Of a DNA stretch of 64,000 bases, positions 47,701-59,259 are shown one piece after another. Positions within the stretch are counted from its first letter, which is position 1. Every line of letters starts with the position of its first letter. The position numbers and the translations under genes were made by a program. Location: assembly GCF_024713975.1 (NCBI RefSeq), contig NC_091096.1:1938501-2002500 (forward strand), read 5' to 3'. The stretch is from Paralichthys olivaceus (lineage: Eukaryota; Chordata; Actinopteri; Pleuronectiformes; Paralichthyidae). The notes under the pieces are model-generated. The model had not been told where the DNA came from and made no database searches. It worked only from the letters and a program-made list of their open reading frames with translations.

Positions 47701-48960
47701 CCTTTGTAAACATTCAACCTTAGAGAAGATTAAATAGAAATTTTGCTGTTAATCTAATGAGGTTTCTCTCTCTCTCTCTCTCTCTCTTCTAGAAAACCGT
47801 GAACCTGTACCCTTTCCAGATCCACAGCATCTTCCTCTCGTCCTTCGCGTCGCTCATCGGGCCGTTTGGCGGCTTCTTTGCCAGCGGCTTCAAGCGAGCC
47901 TTCAAAATCAAAGTAAAAATCTCAGTCCTGTCTCTTTGTCTTGTCTCTGCCCTTCACCAACAATCCAACATCATCTGAGATTTGTTTTCCTTCGTGTGAC
48001 ATCTTGTTTTAGTCGTGTTTTCCTTTTAACTCTCGTTTTTCCCACTGGAGAGAATTAGAACCAGACGTGAGAATAAAAATGAGACATTTTGAGAATAAAG
48101 TTGGAATGTGAATTTCAAACCACATCAGAGAAAAGTTGTTTGACTTTATTCTCAGAATGCAAAATCTTCCGGCGTCGTAAATATTTCATTGCCACAAGTT
48201 AGTGATTGTTATAACTTCAACCTGTCGTCTTTGAGATCATAACTCTAACACCAAACAAATGTAGTCATAGTGACTCCACCTCAAGCTCACACACACACAC
48301 AGATTTGTTCAAGGGCCACATTCAAATATTCTAGAAACTGGTCGGACCACGTGCGGTGAGGAGTCGAGCTGTCTCTTAAAGTTTCTCTCACCCGACACAC
48401 AGCAGCACACACTGAGGCCTGTGACTGTTCTGATAAGTGTTACATCGTGTTCAGAGACTGACTCATGACTGGTCGAGCTCATGCCGCAGCTCTATGTCCC
48501 GGTTTCACACCGCGATCACGACTGCGCTCTTACCTGAGTTCTCACGTTGTATCCGAATCTCTCTCCTCCTGCAGGACTTTGCCAGCACCATCCCCGGCCA
48601 CGGCGGCATCATGGATCGCTTCGACTGCCAGTACCTGATGGCCACCTTCACGCACGTCTACATAGCCAGCTTCATCAGGTAAGAAGCACGAGCACCGGTG
48701 CTAATGAAACTTTAGAGACGTGGATAACACACGTCCCAGTTTGATTAACGTTGCTGCAGACGGGGGATATTTTCTGACGCTCTTGTCGATTGTTGTCATA
48801 CTACTTGTGACTGTTGTGTTGCAGGGGTCCGAACCCCAGCAAGGTGCTGCAGCAGCTGCTGATGCTTCAGCCCGAACAGCAGCTCAGCATCTTCCACACT
48901 CTGCACTCCCAGCTCAGAGAGAGGGGCATGCTCCCCCCCGCTGCCGCCCAGGCTGAGTGA
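32404..48960 (+). CDS. cds1: CDS1, phosphatidate cytidylyltransferase (CDP-diacylglycerol synthase)
   Basis: ER integral membrane enzyme: phosphatidate + CTP gives CDP-diacylglycerol + diphosphate, feeding phosphatidylinositol and phosphatidylglycerol/cardiolipin synthesis. Exons: 32404-32472, 39018-39175, 41021-41117, 41220-41317, 42080-42219, 43817-43875, 44930-45012, 45389-45476, 45705-45773, 47101-47253, 47793-47912, 48575-48678, 48825-48960. Total 1,374 nt, 457 residues (human CDS1 is 461). The N-terminal 70 or so residues are acidic and variable, followed by hydrophobic membrane segments. The family signature is complete across exons 11-12: [12 protein letters not shown] then HGGIMDRFD (residues about 369-395). 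CDS1 rather than CDS2 is favoured by [31 protein letters not shown] and [15 protein letters not shown]. All phases close. Exon 1 is separated by a 6.5-kb intron. Confidence 0.96.
33424..33510 (-). repeat. Probable dispersed fish repeat fragment
   Basis: The stretch containing TCTCCGGCTTCCTCCCACAG, followed by TCCAAAGAC and a TGGTTAATTC...AAATGGTCC segment, matches a sequence block that I recall as extremely common in fish intergenic DNA. The family name and orientation are not assigned with certainty. Confidence 0.55.
34770..34870. repeat. Probable dispersed fish repeat rich in ATGCTAAC / TTAGCAT
   Basis: Repeated ATGCTAAC, GCATGCT and CATTAGCATT words within about 100 bases of CDS1 intron 1. 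I recall this word pattern from interspersed fish repeats; the family is not assigned. Confidence 0.45.
36452..36497 (+). other. Exon-like segment in CDS1 intron 1 (possible poison exon)
   Basis: A long pyrimidine tract ending TGGCTCTGCAG precedes a 46-base segment that ends in a good donor (GGAG then GTGAGA). Spliced after exon 1, the frame would read AGA AGG CAT TAA, a stop after three codons. There is no direct proof of use. Confidence 0.3.
38991..39009. repeat. (TG)n run just upstream of CDS1 exon 2
   Basis: About 19 bases of TG end 8 bases before the exon 2 start at 39018, replacing a normal pyrimidine tract. Confidence 0.9.
39181..39226. repeat. (CA)n run just downstream of CDS1 exon 2
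   Basis: About 46 bases of CA begin 5 bases after the exon 2 donor (GT at 39176). It is complementary to the TG run upstream of the same exon. Confidence 0.95.
39976..40004 (+). other. G-quadruplex-prone GGGA repeat in CDS1 intron 2
   Basis: At least seven G triplets or longer runs separated by single bases. The surrounding 39.85-40.3 kb is more G/C-rich than the rest of the intron. Confidence 0.7.
40600..40682. repeat. Probable dispersed fish repeat fragment in CDS1 intron 2
   Basis: Contains GGGGCAATTTGGAGTTCAGT, then CTTGCTCAAGGACAC and GTGGACAACCCGCTCCACC with CTGAGCTACAGCCG. These blocks resemble a well-known repeat common in teleost DNA. The family is not assigned. Confidence 0.6.
41829..41871. 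repeat. (CA)n microsatellite in CDS1 intron 4
   Basis: Pure CA run of about 43 bases, roughly 210 bases before the exon 5 acceptor. Confidence 0.95.
44752..44788. repeat. (GT)n microsatellite in CDS1 intron 6
   Basis: Pure GT run of about 37 bases, roughly 140 bases before exon 7. Confidence 0.95.
46588..46613. repeat. (CT)n microsatellite in CDS1 intron 9
   Basis: Pure CT run of about 26 bases within the 1.3-kb intron 45774-47100. The rest of this intron has no recognisable feature. Confidence 0.9.
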
Positions 48961-49031
48961 ACGTCCGCCGGCTTCACAGGGTGATGACGGGGGAGTGTGT
49001 GTGTGATGTTGTGGATAGTTTGTGTAGGCAT

Positions 49032-49032
<1 letters not shown>

Positions 49033-49081
<49 letters not shown>
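49033..49081. repeat. (CA)n microsatellite in the CDS1 3' UTR
   Basis: About 49 bases of CA starting roughly 70 bases after the stop codon, so the mature mRNA should carry it. Confidence 0.95.
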
Positions 49082-49084
<3 letters not shown>

Positions 49085-49842
49085 CGCACGTATGCCTGTA
49101 TGGTGTGTGTGTGTGAGATCCCAGGCCCCTCCCTGCTTCCATCGTCATCCGGCCGCCTCTTCTCTTCATTCAACGACAAACCAGCGCGAAATCACAGCTT
49201 GTAACCCGAAGCAACTCTCCGCATCACATGGAATAACCTTAAAGTAGAAAAAAAAACACAAGTGGCTTTGTTGCTTTCCACTTGGAGCGGCACATACAAC
49301 AGCGAACAGGAAGTCCACAAAGACTCACAGACAGAAGATAAAATGTCTCATCACACAAAAAAAACTGACTTTAAAGCACACAGCTTTCCGGCGCAGGTGG
49401 ACGGTGGACGTGCGGTTTCCCTTGCGGACGGCAGATATTGCACTGACTTTAGCAGAACAAACAGATTTAAGGAGCTTTTACCAGCGTGAACTGGGCCCAG
49501 AGTGTCGGACACGTGGACCCGAGCTGCAGCCGACGGACCGTCGACACTCGTCTCTCTGGGGTTTGGGTGAAGTCGTGATGCAGAAGGGTCGTTAAACACA
49601 CTGTAAACACTGCTTCCATGGTGTTTGCTCCATTTAATGATCTCAACCTCATGTAGCATGTTCCTGAGCCCCGTGTCAGGCTTCTGCTTGAATAAGCCAT
49701 GTTTCTTGTTTTTCCTCCACAGAGTGAACCGTCAGCTTTTAGGTTTCTGTCCGAATCTAAGTAAGTCGCACAAAAAGTCAACGGTGTTTGACTGTAGGCA
49801 TGTTAACGCAGAAACTAGAGCATCGGCCTCACACTCATGTAT

Positions 49843-49850
49843 TGTACATA
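49843..49850 (+). promoter_or_regulatory. Pumilio-type element TGTACATA in the CDS1 3' UTR
   Basis: Exact match to UGUANAUA, about 0.9 kb after the stop. The motif is short and its use unproven. Confidence 0.35.
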
Positions 49851-50164
49851 TATATACATTTTGAAAATATTTAGCTAAACAAATACTTAATATATAACTA
49901 CGTATGTGACCTGCTGGGGTAAAAAGATCACTTTTAAATTAAGAGAAATAATAATAGCATGAACAAATTAGATTTTTAAAAGGTAGGGACGTAGAGTTGA
50001 TCTGAGGTTGCTGCTTATTTAGAGGGTGTGAACTTTAACTAGAGAATGTAAAAAATAATTTAAAGGAATAGTTCTAACATTCGTCACACATCTGTTTTTC
50101 TTTCTGAGAATTAGATGAGATGATAGATTTCAGATTTCCTCCTCCTCCTTCTTCTCTTTATCTA

Positions 50165-50222
50165 TCAATCAATTCGATTTTATACAGCCCATATTCACAA
50201 ATCACAATCTTTCAACACATGA
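50165..50222. repeat. Probable dispersed fish repeat fragment in the CDS1 3' UTR
   Basis: Contains GATTTTATACAGCCCATATT followed by CACAAATCACAATC, similar to a block recalled from common teleost interspersed repeats. The family is not assigned. Confidence 0.5.
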
Positions 50223-52340
50223 TTACATATTATTATTTACAAAGTTATATATAAATTCGAATAAATTGTATTTTCAGGGATGTAAATCAGCGACTTGACC
50301 TGATTTCAAAGTAAAAAAAATTAGACCTTCCGCCCCCATAACTTCCGTTAGATTTATTAACAAAGTAATTTGCAAACAGTTCATCTGAGCCAGCGTCGCA
50401 TTAGATGCTTTGTTTTATTTTAACTTGGTGGAAAATACCTGAAGTGCAGAGCTACGTCTGTCAGGAAACCTCCCCCGACGTGAGACGGATCAGCTCTGAC
50501 TCTCAGGAGGAAACTGAGACGTGCGTTTCAGGAAATGTTGAACTATTCCTTAATTGAAGACTCGTGCTTCCTGCTTTATTGATTTAACCAATGAGTTAAG
50601 TTGCACTGTAGCAGTGGACGTGGTGATGGTGGGTGGAGATTGACTCTGAACGCTCCCACATCCTCACTCTTCACTCTTTTACTCTACTTATGCTTTAAAT
50701 CACTGTCGTACGGATTCAGTTCTGAATGTAGATGGAAGATGTTATCGATGATAACCAATGTGCTGTATGACATGTGCGTGTATACAGTATGTGCAGTACT
50801 GTACTAACACACATCTGAAGTATATTGACGGTGGTGGTTTGATTAGCAATATTTTCATCTTATGCAAGTCTGAGAATTTAGATTGGAGGATCTAACAGGG
50901 GATCTGCATTGTTTCTCATTGGGACGATGAGTTCCAGAGCTCTTCAGAGATGATGTCAACCAAAGCCCTGTGTGATTAACACTGATTTCCCTCGATTACT
51001 GAAAAAGGCTCCGGGGTCCAGGTCCTCGTCTCCGTGCTGTTCCGACATCTTCTCCTCAGCGAGGACGGTTAGGGAGAGAGAGTCTGGAGCCGGAGCACTA
51101 ACAGTTTCGACTGAGGCCTGTGCAATGTGTTTATTTAGTTCTGTTCACTTCCTGCACATGTTGGAGGAACAGGATGTTTTCATTAGTTTGTCCAGTTTGT
51201 CCTTTTCCCTCATTTGAGGTGAATGAGGTTTCGGGTGGATTTTTTTGGGACCAGCTGTGTCGCACTATACAAAGATAAAAACGAAACCTCGTCAAAACAC
51301 ACACTACTGCTTGACTGGCTTTTCTGTTAGAAACCCTCACTGTCTGATGTAACACACTGAACAAGATGAAGCGAAACACGAAGATGACTTACGCTGAAAT
51401 CTGACCAAACAAGAAATATCCACTCAAACTGAAAACAGTGAAATGATTTGGACGTTTTGAAACTGTTGTCTGGAGTCTGGAGCGTGTCAGCAGACACATT
51501 ATAATATGTTAATTATACATCAGTCAATCCAAGCATCAAAAATGTGCTTTAAAAAATATTAAAGATGCTTTTCAAATAGAATAGAAAGAGAAACTACCCA
51601 CCGTTCCATTCAATGGTTAGATTTCTTTTTCTTTTTTGCCTTTGGTCTGTTTAATATCGTGTTTGTTTCTTTGGTCCCTATTTAAATATTGTTTGATTAA
51701 GTCATTTATTTCTTTGACAAACGTCAAAAAATGTTCCTTAAAAGTTCCAGGTTGATGGAAAATTCTCCAAACCCAAAGATATTTAAATTAATTTAATGAT
51801 GTTTAACAGGTAAAAAGACAAATTGTTTTAAAATTAATCAATTAGCTAATTAAGAAACAATGAAATTGAGCTATCGTCAACTTTACCAAAACAAATACAA
51901 GTGAAATTAACTTTCAACTAGAAGCATCAATGAATTATTATAATTAAGAATATTACATTGACACACTCGAGACGCCAGTTTTACAGATGAAGTTAAAATT
52001 AGGTTCAAGTATGAACTAATTTATATATTTTTATTTTAGGTGTATGAAACACAGCGATAGAGGTAGGAAAGAGAAAAGAAGTTTTAGAATCTGAAAAGTC
52101 AGGTAATGCACTGCTGATGTTTGGTCGCTCGTCTTTTTAATTGATCCTTGTTGTGAATATTGTTGATTTGATTTGGGGAGAAATGTTTTCTAATGAAAAT
52201 CTATAGCTTTTTGGAGTGGATAATATTTAAAGGTTATACTGAGGAAGTATGCTGTTAATATAGGGGCAATATGAAGTTATGTATAAACCATGTATTGATA
52301 TCCTGTTAGGGATATTGAAGCTGTTTACTGTATGGAGGTG

Positions 52341-52346
52341 AATAAA
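52341..52346 (+). promoter_or_regulatory. cds1: Candidate CDS1 poly(A) signal AATAAA
   Basis: Canonical hexamer followed by a T-rich downstream stretch. It lies 110 bases from the candidate TMEM175 signal on the other strand. Confidence 0.5.
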
Positions 52347-52454
52347 GATTCTTTTCTTTAAAATGTCTTCAAACCTGTTCATCTTGTTTCCCTGGTTTTG
52401 TTTGAAGGACGAGACAAAAGGATTCAATTTCAGGTTAAAGTGAACAATTTCAGA

Positions 52455-52460
52455 TTTATT
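52455..52460 (-). promoter_or_regulatory. tmem175: Candidate TMEM175 poly(A) signal AATAAA (minus strand)
   Basis: TTTATT on the plus strand reads AATAAA on the minus strand, about 1.9 kb after the TMEM175 stop. No earlier canonical signal was found by eye between here and 54383. Confidence 0.45.
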
Positions 52461-54383
52461 CACAAAACAAAGACGCGTGAAAAGACGGATTCCGAGTTTG
52501 GACTAGTGAAGCAATAACTAACTAATAAATAGACATCGACGCTTTGACAATAGAAATCTGTCTCAATCAACACTGAACAACGTCGGAGGAGTGACAAGAG
52601 AAAACTAGAATTACAGCAGTGTGGTTGTATTCCTTCGCCAACCAGTTCAGTTTCTGTGTCTATATTTCTACAAACATGTAAAGGTCACTGTGACCTTGTC
52701 CTTTGTCAACTGAAACACAGTAACTTGGTCAGTGTGGACGGACAACCTGAAGCATCACGCTTTCGGCTGAGACAAGATTACAATATTCACATGCAGCCGT
52801 TCACATGAGGTGAAAAGGTAAAAAAAAAAAACAATTTGATGAATGACAACAAAATAAATGATTCCTTGATAAAATAGTTAATTCGTGGTGGACGTGTCAA
52901 ACTAAACCAAAGACGACTTAAAACAAGACAAACACCAAAAATATCAAATATCAACAAGCTTTCAAAAACAAAACAAAGAGAGATGACAAGAGAAAGATCA
53001 TTATAAAAAATAAAAGTAAAGATGAGAGTGCTATCGTTAGGACTTCGTTAAAATATGGCTTTAAATACATTATGTTCGATATGTTCGTTAATTTATCAAA
53101 CTGACAAAGGCTTGGGTCCATTATCGTCACAATAAAGGGACAATGACGACTTCTTAATGAATCCGTGCAAGAAACTTAAAAACAAACCAGAGTTTAAACG
53201 AGACACAAAACAAAACAAACACCAAACATACGTCAGTTGTCAGATTAATCACATTCGAGCATTTTCGCTTGACAAAATGCTAATCCAACGTTTTCTTGTT
53301 GTCGCTCTTCCGAACTCAGTTGTTGCCAAGGTTACGAACTCTCCTCCGTCACGTGACAGATTTCCGTTAAAGTGCAATTTCAGAGTTGAGCCAATATAAA
53401 ACACATCAGTACATTATAGCACATGACATCATCACAGCAGCAGCTCAGGACACACACAACAGTGACACCTTCTGGTTAAACCTGTCCACACAAGCAGAAA
53501 CAGACTTAAATCACTTTACGTTGACGTTTAAATCAAAGAGAAATCTTCAAGAATTGAACGTCTGAAACTACAATCAACAAGCAGCCCTGCGTGATAACGA
53601 TCCCACGCTTCTGCTGTTGAAGCCACAGTTTTCTCATTTCAGTACATTTCTTATTAAAGGATAAAAGTGGAGGGAATATGACGGTGTCATTGAAAAGTTG
53701 AGATCACATTCCTGCTGCTATGACACACAAACATCTTAATACTTTGAGATTAGTGCAATTTGAAATGGCGACACATGTTCAGCGTGACGTTTAAAGTGCC
53801 CGACGCTCCCGACTTAAACCCAAATCCTAACCCAATCTAGTATTTGAGCAAAAATCTGGAAAAACAACTTCCCTTTGTCGGCGCCCTTGAGCAAAGTAAT
53901 TAGAAATTCTGTTCTGCCAATCAGCGCTCGTGTTTGAATCTCTGCAGCTCAACGTGTCGGAACTGATTTTAAAGCGTAAGCAGTTCGATCGGCACAGAAA
54001 CGGAACCATAATTATAAAAACCTGTTTTTTTTCCCGCTCTGTTGAATTTGTGTGTTGAATAATTAAAAAAAGGCCGTGGGTGCTTTAAGATGACGGCGTT
54101 GGCATATCTCCAGTAAAAGGACTAAATGAGTGGAGAGGCTTCGGCTGTCAGTATCCTTCACTACTCTGCTCCACCACCAGGTTCCTTCACCTCTTCAGGC
54201 TCCATGTTTCACCTTCAACACGTGGTCACATCTTATCGATCGCCTCTCAAGATTTGAACCACTTTAAATGCTAAAAAGAGAAAAAATCCACTTCCCACTT
54301 TGTTCCTGATTCAAACCCCGACAGGCTCCTGATGAGAGGTCGTAACTAACTTTCAGAAACCAACTATTCCGCTTTGAGCTAAG
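52461..54383 (-). other. tmem175: Probable TMEM175 3' UTR / intergenic stretch
   Basis: A/T-rich sequence with no recognisable gene. It lies between the TMEM175 stop codon and the candidate minus-strand poly(A) signal, so most of it may be 3' UTR of about 1.9 kb. Confidence 0.45.
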
Positions 54384-57300
54384 TTATGTAATTAAAGCGT
54401 TGAATGGCACTCTGGTCTCGTCATCTTCCTCCTCTACAATCGTCCTCAGGTCGGACCTATACGGACAGAAAATCTGCCGCAGCAGCGCTAGCAGGACACG
54501 CACCAACAGCCTCAACGCCAGAAAGGCAAAAGGCACCGTGATCTCCATCAGGTGGAAAATTGAAGCGCTAAATTTACTAAGAATACATGTGAGGAAAAAT
54601 GTCCCTAATGCTATGCAGGGGTACAGAGCAAGCTTGGCTAGCATGAACACATGCTCCCGTCCGCCATACCGCACATACGGGTGCAGAGTTTCCTGCTCAT
54701 TGTAAAGAGCGACCACCCAAATGGTGAGCTGAAATATACCTGCGAAGAAAATAATCACACAGCTAATCTGAATGGCTTCTAGTTCGTTCCGGGAGTTCGG
54801 CGAGAATTCGTGCGTTAGCTGGTAGGCTAACGGTAAACCTCCGACAAATGCTAACGAGAAGGTGTTCAGCAGGCCCATGAAGCGCGTTGTCTTGGTGACG
54901 TGGAGGAAGAGCGAGTGGTGGACGAACCAGAGGAGGCCGACGGTGGCAAAGGAACCGAAGTAGGCGAGGTACTCTGGACCGTAGACCTGCAGAGCTGCTA
55001 CCAGGCTGCCGCCAAACTGGTCCCTTACAACGGCCGGGTCTGGAACGTTGTCCTCGCTGAAAGGAAGGAACCAGAAAGGTATTAAGTTTGTCAACACAGT
55101 GCAAGGATATAGTGGCATCTGCTGGTTGAGTTGCATATTGCAGCTTGTTCACTTGTTATTGTTCACTAATGAAAACAACGATTCTTGGCTTCAGGTCGTT
55201 TTAGCTGTGTAATAGTAATTTGTCTTTCCCATTCAGAGTAGTGAGGAGAATCAAACCATATGTCCAAGATGAGCAGCGTTGCTACGATGGCGTAAACTCC
55301 GTCACTGAAAGCCTCCACTCGTTCTTTACTGAGCGGTTCATCAGGCAGGAAGGTGTAGAACAACATGGAGTCTGGAGACTCGTCCACGTGACCTGGAACG
55401 GACGAGAGACTGGTTAGAATTTCAACGTCATGACCAGAGTCAATCACATGCACTGTACGTTGGAGGTTTCAACGGAAATGGCACGTACGACCTCCGTCAA
55501 GCGCTAGAGCAACGCGTACATGCGAGTGCATGCATCTGAATACTGCGGCGCTGTCGTCTCGCTGTTCTGCCAAATTAGCACCTTCACCCAGGTGTCATGT
55601 TCCCATCGCTCCCGACCGGGTCGGAACAGAAGCCAATAAAAAACTGTGTCTAGAGCGGAGATGATCCACTCACAGTGCAGACGGAAGCCTGAAGCCTCGT
55701 ACTTACCGATTGCTTTGCTGCGGCACCACTTCAGACACTGGGAGATGTACGGCAGGAAGATAACTATGGCTAACAGCACGTAGGACTGAAAAACAAGGAC
55801 AGTGACCGTAATGTTGATCAAACGTCACAAAATACGAGACGATGAAAGATACTACCGGAAAAACAAAATGTCACCAACCAGCTGGAAGAAGATGACGGAG
55901 AAGATGCTGGCGAAGAGGCACATGAGGGGAACTCTCATGATGACTTTGAGGATGTGGTGTTTATAGAACGTCTGGTTCTCTGAGATCTGAATCTGTTCGT
56001 TCAGGAGGAACGGGCGACTGAAGGCGTACAACACGATCACCGACTGCAGAAACGAGAGGCACAGGAAGTCGTGACGTGATCACGGTGAGCGAAAATAAAG
56101 AAACAGGACAAAACCACGAGCAATGCTTTGTTTTCAGCTTCACCTGAATGACACCGGTCACCATCACACAACCACAGAACAGGAGAATCCCGAGGATCTT
56201 CTCGGGGAAAGTCGCCATTAAAGAAAACTGCAAAGAAAAGTGAAGAGAACGAGGAGCTTGACTGGATGAATTTATCTGATCTAACTTCCACTGAGCGGCT
56301 GCACTGACTCGTACTCACTGTGTACGGTAGGAAGGTTATCAGCATCATGCAGGCCTGAAATAAAACCCAAGCAGAGGAGAGACGGACACGTGGTCAGAGA
56401 AAGAACAAGTTTCATTCATCGTAAAGTCCTGAAAACAAGATTCTGAGGATTTTATCCCACCAACATAAACACATGATCTATTATTCATAAGATAAAAACT
56501 TGAATTCATATGACAAAGTTGTTTATTGAATATTTGAAGACCCGACAAAATGAAAAATACAATTCAGTATTTTGTTTATTAAAGTTTGTATTAAATTGTG
56601 TTATTTAAATGTCACAAAACAATATCATAGTATTTTGTCCCGACCTGTGAAGTCAACAGTTTGATGACTCATACTTCCCATTCTTCTCTAATTAAGCGTT
56701 TTCATAACTTTTACAATTCTCCTCCGTTTTGCTGAGTTTTAAAAAACGTTTCAATAATTAAATTAGCAAAAACCAATCAAAACTGAAAAACTGGTTTAAG
56801 GTCCAGTTTTATTTGATGCAGCTAAATCATTTAAAACTTGAGTCATCGGTCACATGAACATCTTGTTTGTTTATATTTCGTACTAATGTTGATTGTCAAT
56901 ATAAATAAAATAAACTTGTATTAACATGAAGTTCCTGAACACTCACGAGGTTCAACAAGGCGAGGCAGTCATCGATGCGCACAATCACTTGAAACAACCT
57001 GTGAAATGGAAAAACAAACAAGTGATCAATTATTAAATAGGCGATCAATAATTAATAAGAGACTGAAAGCAGCTGCTGTGATGACAACACTACCACCTCA
57101 CCTGATGTGAGCCGCCCACGCAACAGTCACGATCAGGAAAGTCATTAAGTAAACAGCGATCTTAGTCGTGAGCAGAAGCTGAACGCTTTGTCTCAACTCC
57201 TGCAACAGACGGATTTATAACGTGTTCACACTGAACGTGATCTGAAACACTAATGATAATAATAATAATAATAATAATGATTCCAACATGGTAACAGTGA

Positions 57301-58411
57301 AGAACATCTGTGGTCACTTCCAGACTCCAGGTTTCTAAATAGGAAAATTCTTCTTCTATGCTATAAAACACGAGTCACTGGAGTCAGACAGTACCTCGTC
57401 ATCCTCCACCTTCGTGTGGGCCACAGGTAAAATCTGAAACAAAGACATTGGAAGAAAAAAATCTAATCAACGTGAGGTTTTTTCTGTCTGATGATGAAAT
57501 CTGATTTTCATCTGAATCCCAGTAACTGATGAGAAGGGGGAGGGGGAGGGGGAGGAGGGGGAGGAGTCTCTAATCAAATAACAAATCAAACAAATTTATT
57601 CTGAAATTTATTTGAGCTGAACTTTGTTGTTTAATGTGGTTTATGTCCCATCCACTAACACAGAGGAGGGCGGGTTTATCTTATATCTTGTGATGTAGTG
57701 AGGTGGATGCTGCTGTGCTCCTCCTCTTCAGTCTCCCCATCTCATCTTCAGTTCATCTTATCTTCTATCTCATCTTATCTTCTATCTCATCTTAGGTTCA
57801 TCTTATCTTCTATCTCATCTTATCTTCTATCTCATCTTCAGTTCATCTTATCTTCAGTTCATCTTATCTTCTATCTCATCTTAGGTTCATCTTATCTTCT
57901 ATCTTATCTTCAGTTCATCTTATCTTCTATCTCATCTTCTATCTTATCTTCTATCTTATCATCAGTTCATCTCATCTTCTATCTCATCTTCTATCTTATC
58001 TTCTATCTGATTTTCAGTTCATCTTATCTTCTATCTCATCTTAAGTTCATCTTATCTTCTATCTTATCTTCTTTTTCATCTTCAGTTCATCTCATCTTAT
58101 CTTCAGTTCATCTTATCTTCTATCTTATCTTCTATCTGATCTTCAGTTCATCTCATCTTATCTTCTATCTCCTCCTCTGTAGGGAGGTGGTGCTGTGCTC
58201 CTTGTCTCACCATGACAGTGGCGATGATGGAGATGAGAGCATCGCTGTAGGCCAGCAGTCTGTGGGAGGACTGGGTGCTGCTCGGTTCGTCCCGCTCGGA
58301 CGGACTGACGCTGCCCAGGAACGAGGAGGAGGAGGCGGCGTGGCTCCTCGTCTCCTTCCGCTCCACCGGCTCCTCGACCTGCTGCTCGATGATGTCTTCG
58401 TGTCCCTCCAT
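54384..58411 (-). CDS. tmem175: TMEM175, endolysosomal potassium/proton channel
   Basis: Lysosomal K+ channel and proton leak; the family has two six-helix repeats and no classical selectivity filter. Exons in transcript order: 58211-58411, 57395-57433, 57102-57199, 56947-56998, 56319-56354, 56144-56227, 55879-56043, 55707-55785, 55257-55392, 54384-55056. Total 1,563 nt, 520 residues (human 504); all phases close and introns are GT-AG. The start ATG (58411-58409) opens the first long frame with an acidic, Ser-rich cytosolic N-terminus. Repeat 1 begins RLLAYSDALISIIATV (residues 51-66), repeat 2 RVEAFSDGVYAIVATL (from 276). Gate isoleucines equivalent to human I46 and I271 are residues 62 and 287. 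Repeat 1 has Tyr where the human RxxxFSD motif has Phe. The last exon alone encodes the final 224 residues, ending in an acidic tail. TMEM175 is convergent with CDS1. Confidence 0.95.
57253..57280. repeat. (AAT)n microsatellite in TMEM175 intron 2
   Basis: About nine trinucleotide units, roughly 55 bases upstream (in transcript direction) of exon 3. Confidence 0.9.
57536..57565. repeat. Purine tract GGGGGA-type repeat in TMEM175 intron 1
   Basis: Near-pure G/A run with several GGGGG blocks, prone to quadruplex or triplex structure. Confidence 0.75.
57735..58172. repeat. Minisatellite of CATCTTATCTTCTATCT-type units in TMEM175 intron 1
   Basis: About 440 bases made of shuffled 5- to 12-base words (CATCTTATCTTCTATCT, CATCTTCAGTT) in irregular order. 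It fills more than half of the 777-base intron 57434-58210 and leaves one frame open by chance. It ends about 40 bases from exon 1. Confidence 0.9.
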
Positions 58412-58600
58412 GGTGAAGGAGCTCGGAGGAGCTGGGAGGAGCAGAGAGGAGCAGAGAGGAGCTGAGAGGAGCAGAGAGGAGCAGACACAGAATCCACGCA
58501 GCTCGTGTTTGTTTGCAAACAGCCGAGATCAGCTGAGAGAGGGCGTGGAAACCGGAAGCAGCTCCACTTCCTGTTCCCTTAAAAAGATCGTCTCCTGAGT
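58412..58600 (-). promoter_or_regulatory. tmem175: TMEM175 5' leader / promoter region with GGAGCAGAGA repeat
   Basis: Directly upstream of the start codon lies a 10-base repeat (GGAGCAGAGA-like, 58425-58486), which reads as a pyrimidine-rich tract in the mRNA sense. Beyond it the sequence has moderate CpG content and no TATA box that I can place. The transcription start is not determined. Confidence 0.45.
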
Positions 58601-59259
58601 GTGAGTAACCACTCTGATTCTTTTTAGTAGAGAGGTTATAAATAAATGATGATTTAAAATAATACATGTTTGGAACAGTTCAATTATTTTGTGTTTTATC
58701 ATTAATGTATTATTTTCTATACTTTTTCTATTCTTTTGTTTTTGTTAAGTTTCTATTTATTTTAATTGGGACTGTTCTCATTCATCAGAAGACATTTTAC
58801 TGTAAATAATAAAATATAAGTTAAAATAAGCTGTGGGTATTAAAGGATGTTAACTTTTATTTAACCTTTGTTTCCAGAACAACTGGTAATTCACAGCGGT
58901 TCCAGGGAAAATAATGATAAATCTGTGCACAGTGAGTTTTAAAAATGTAAAGTAGAATAAACGCAGTTTGGGAAAGAAGCCTAGAATAACAGAGAAGTTT
59001 GAAAACATAGAAACGTGCAGAAAATTAAAAACCCTGAACCAAGAAGTTTGATGAGTCATTGTAGAATCATGAGTGAGTCACGTGTCTCATTTCCATTTTT
59101 ATTTTTGTAGTTCATTAGAAGATCCAGAGGGAGGGAAGTGTAAAAAAACTATAAGTCACGATACAGAAGGAAAGAAAGAAAGAAAGATGAAAACATACAA
59201 GAATGAGAGACAATAAAAAAAGAAATAATATTCCAAACTGCAGCATTACCTTCATATGA

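Larger units (their letters stand above)
48961..52365 (+). other. cds1: Probable CDS1 3' UTR
   Basis: No coding sequence is supported after the CDS1 stop until TMEM175. The stretch starts with a long (CA)n run (49033-49081), becomes A/T-rich, and reaches AATAAA at 52341-52346 followed by a T-rich segment, giving a UTR of about 3.4 kb. Shorter forms cannot be excluded. A TGTACATA Pumilio-type match lies at 49843-49850. Confidence 0.5.

Noticed and set aside
54400..54705. Plus-strand frame opposite the last TMEM175 exon
   Set aside because: Complement of a long, well-supported coding exon; no independent similarity.
57698..58465. A 255-codon plus-strand frame opposite TMEM175 exon 1
   Set aside because: Mostly the translated minisatellite (repeated Ser/Leu/Ile/Tyr words) running into the complement of TMEM175 exon 1; not a gene.
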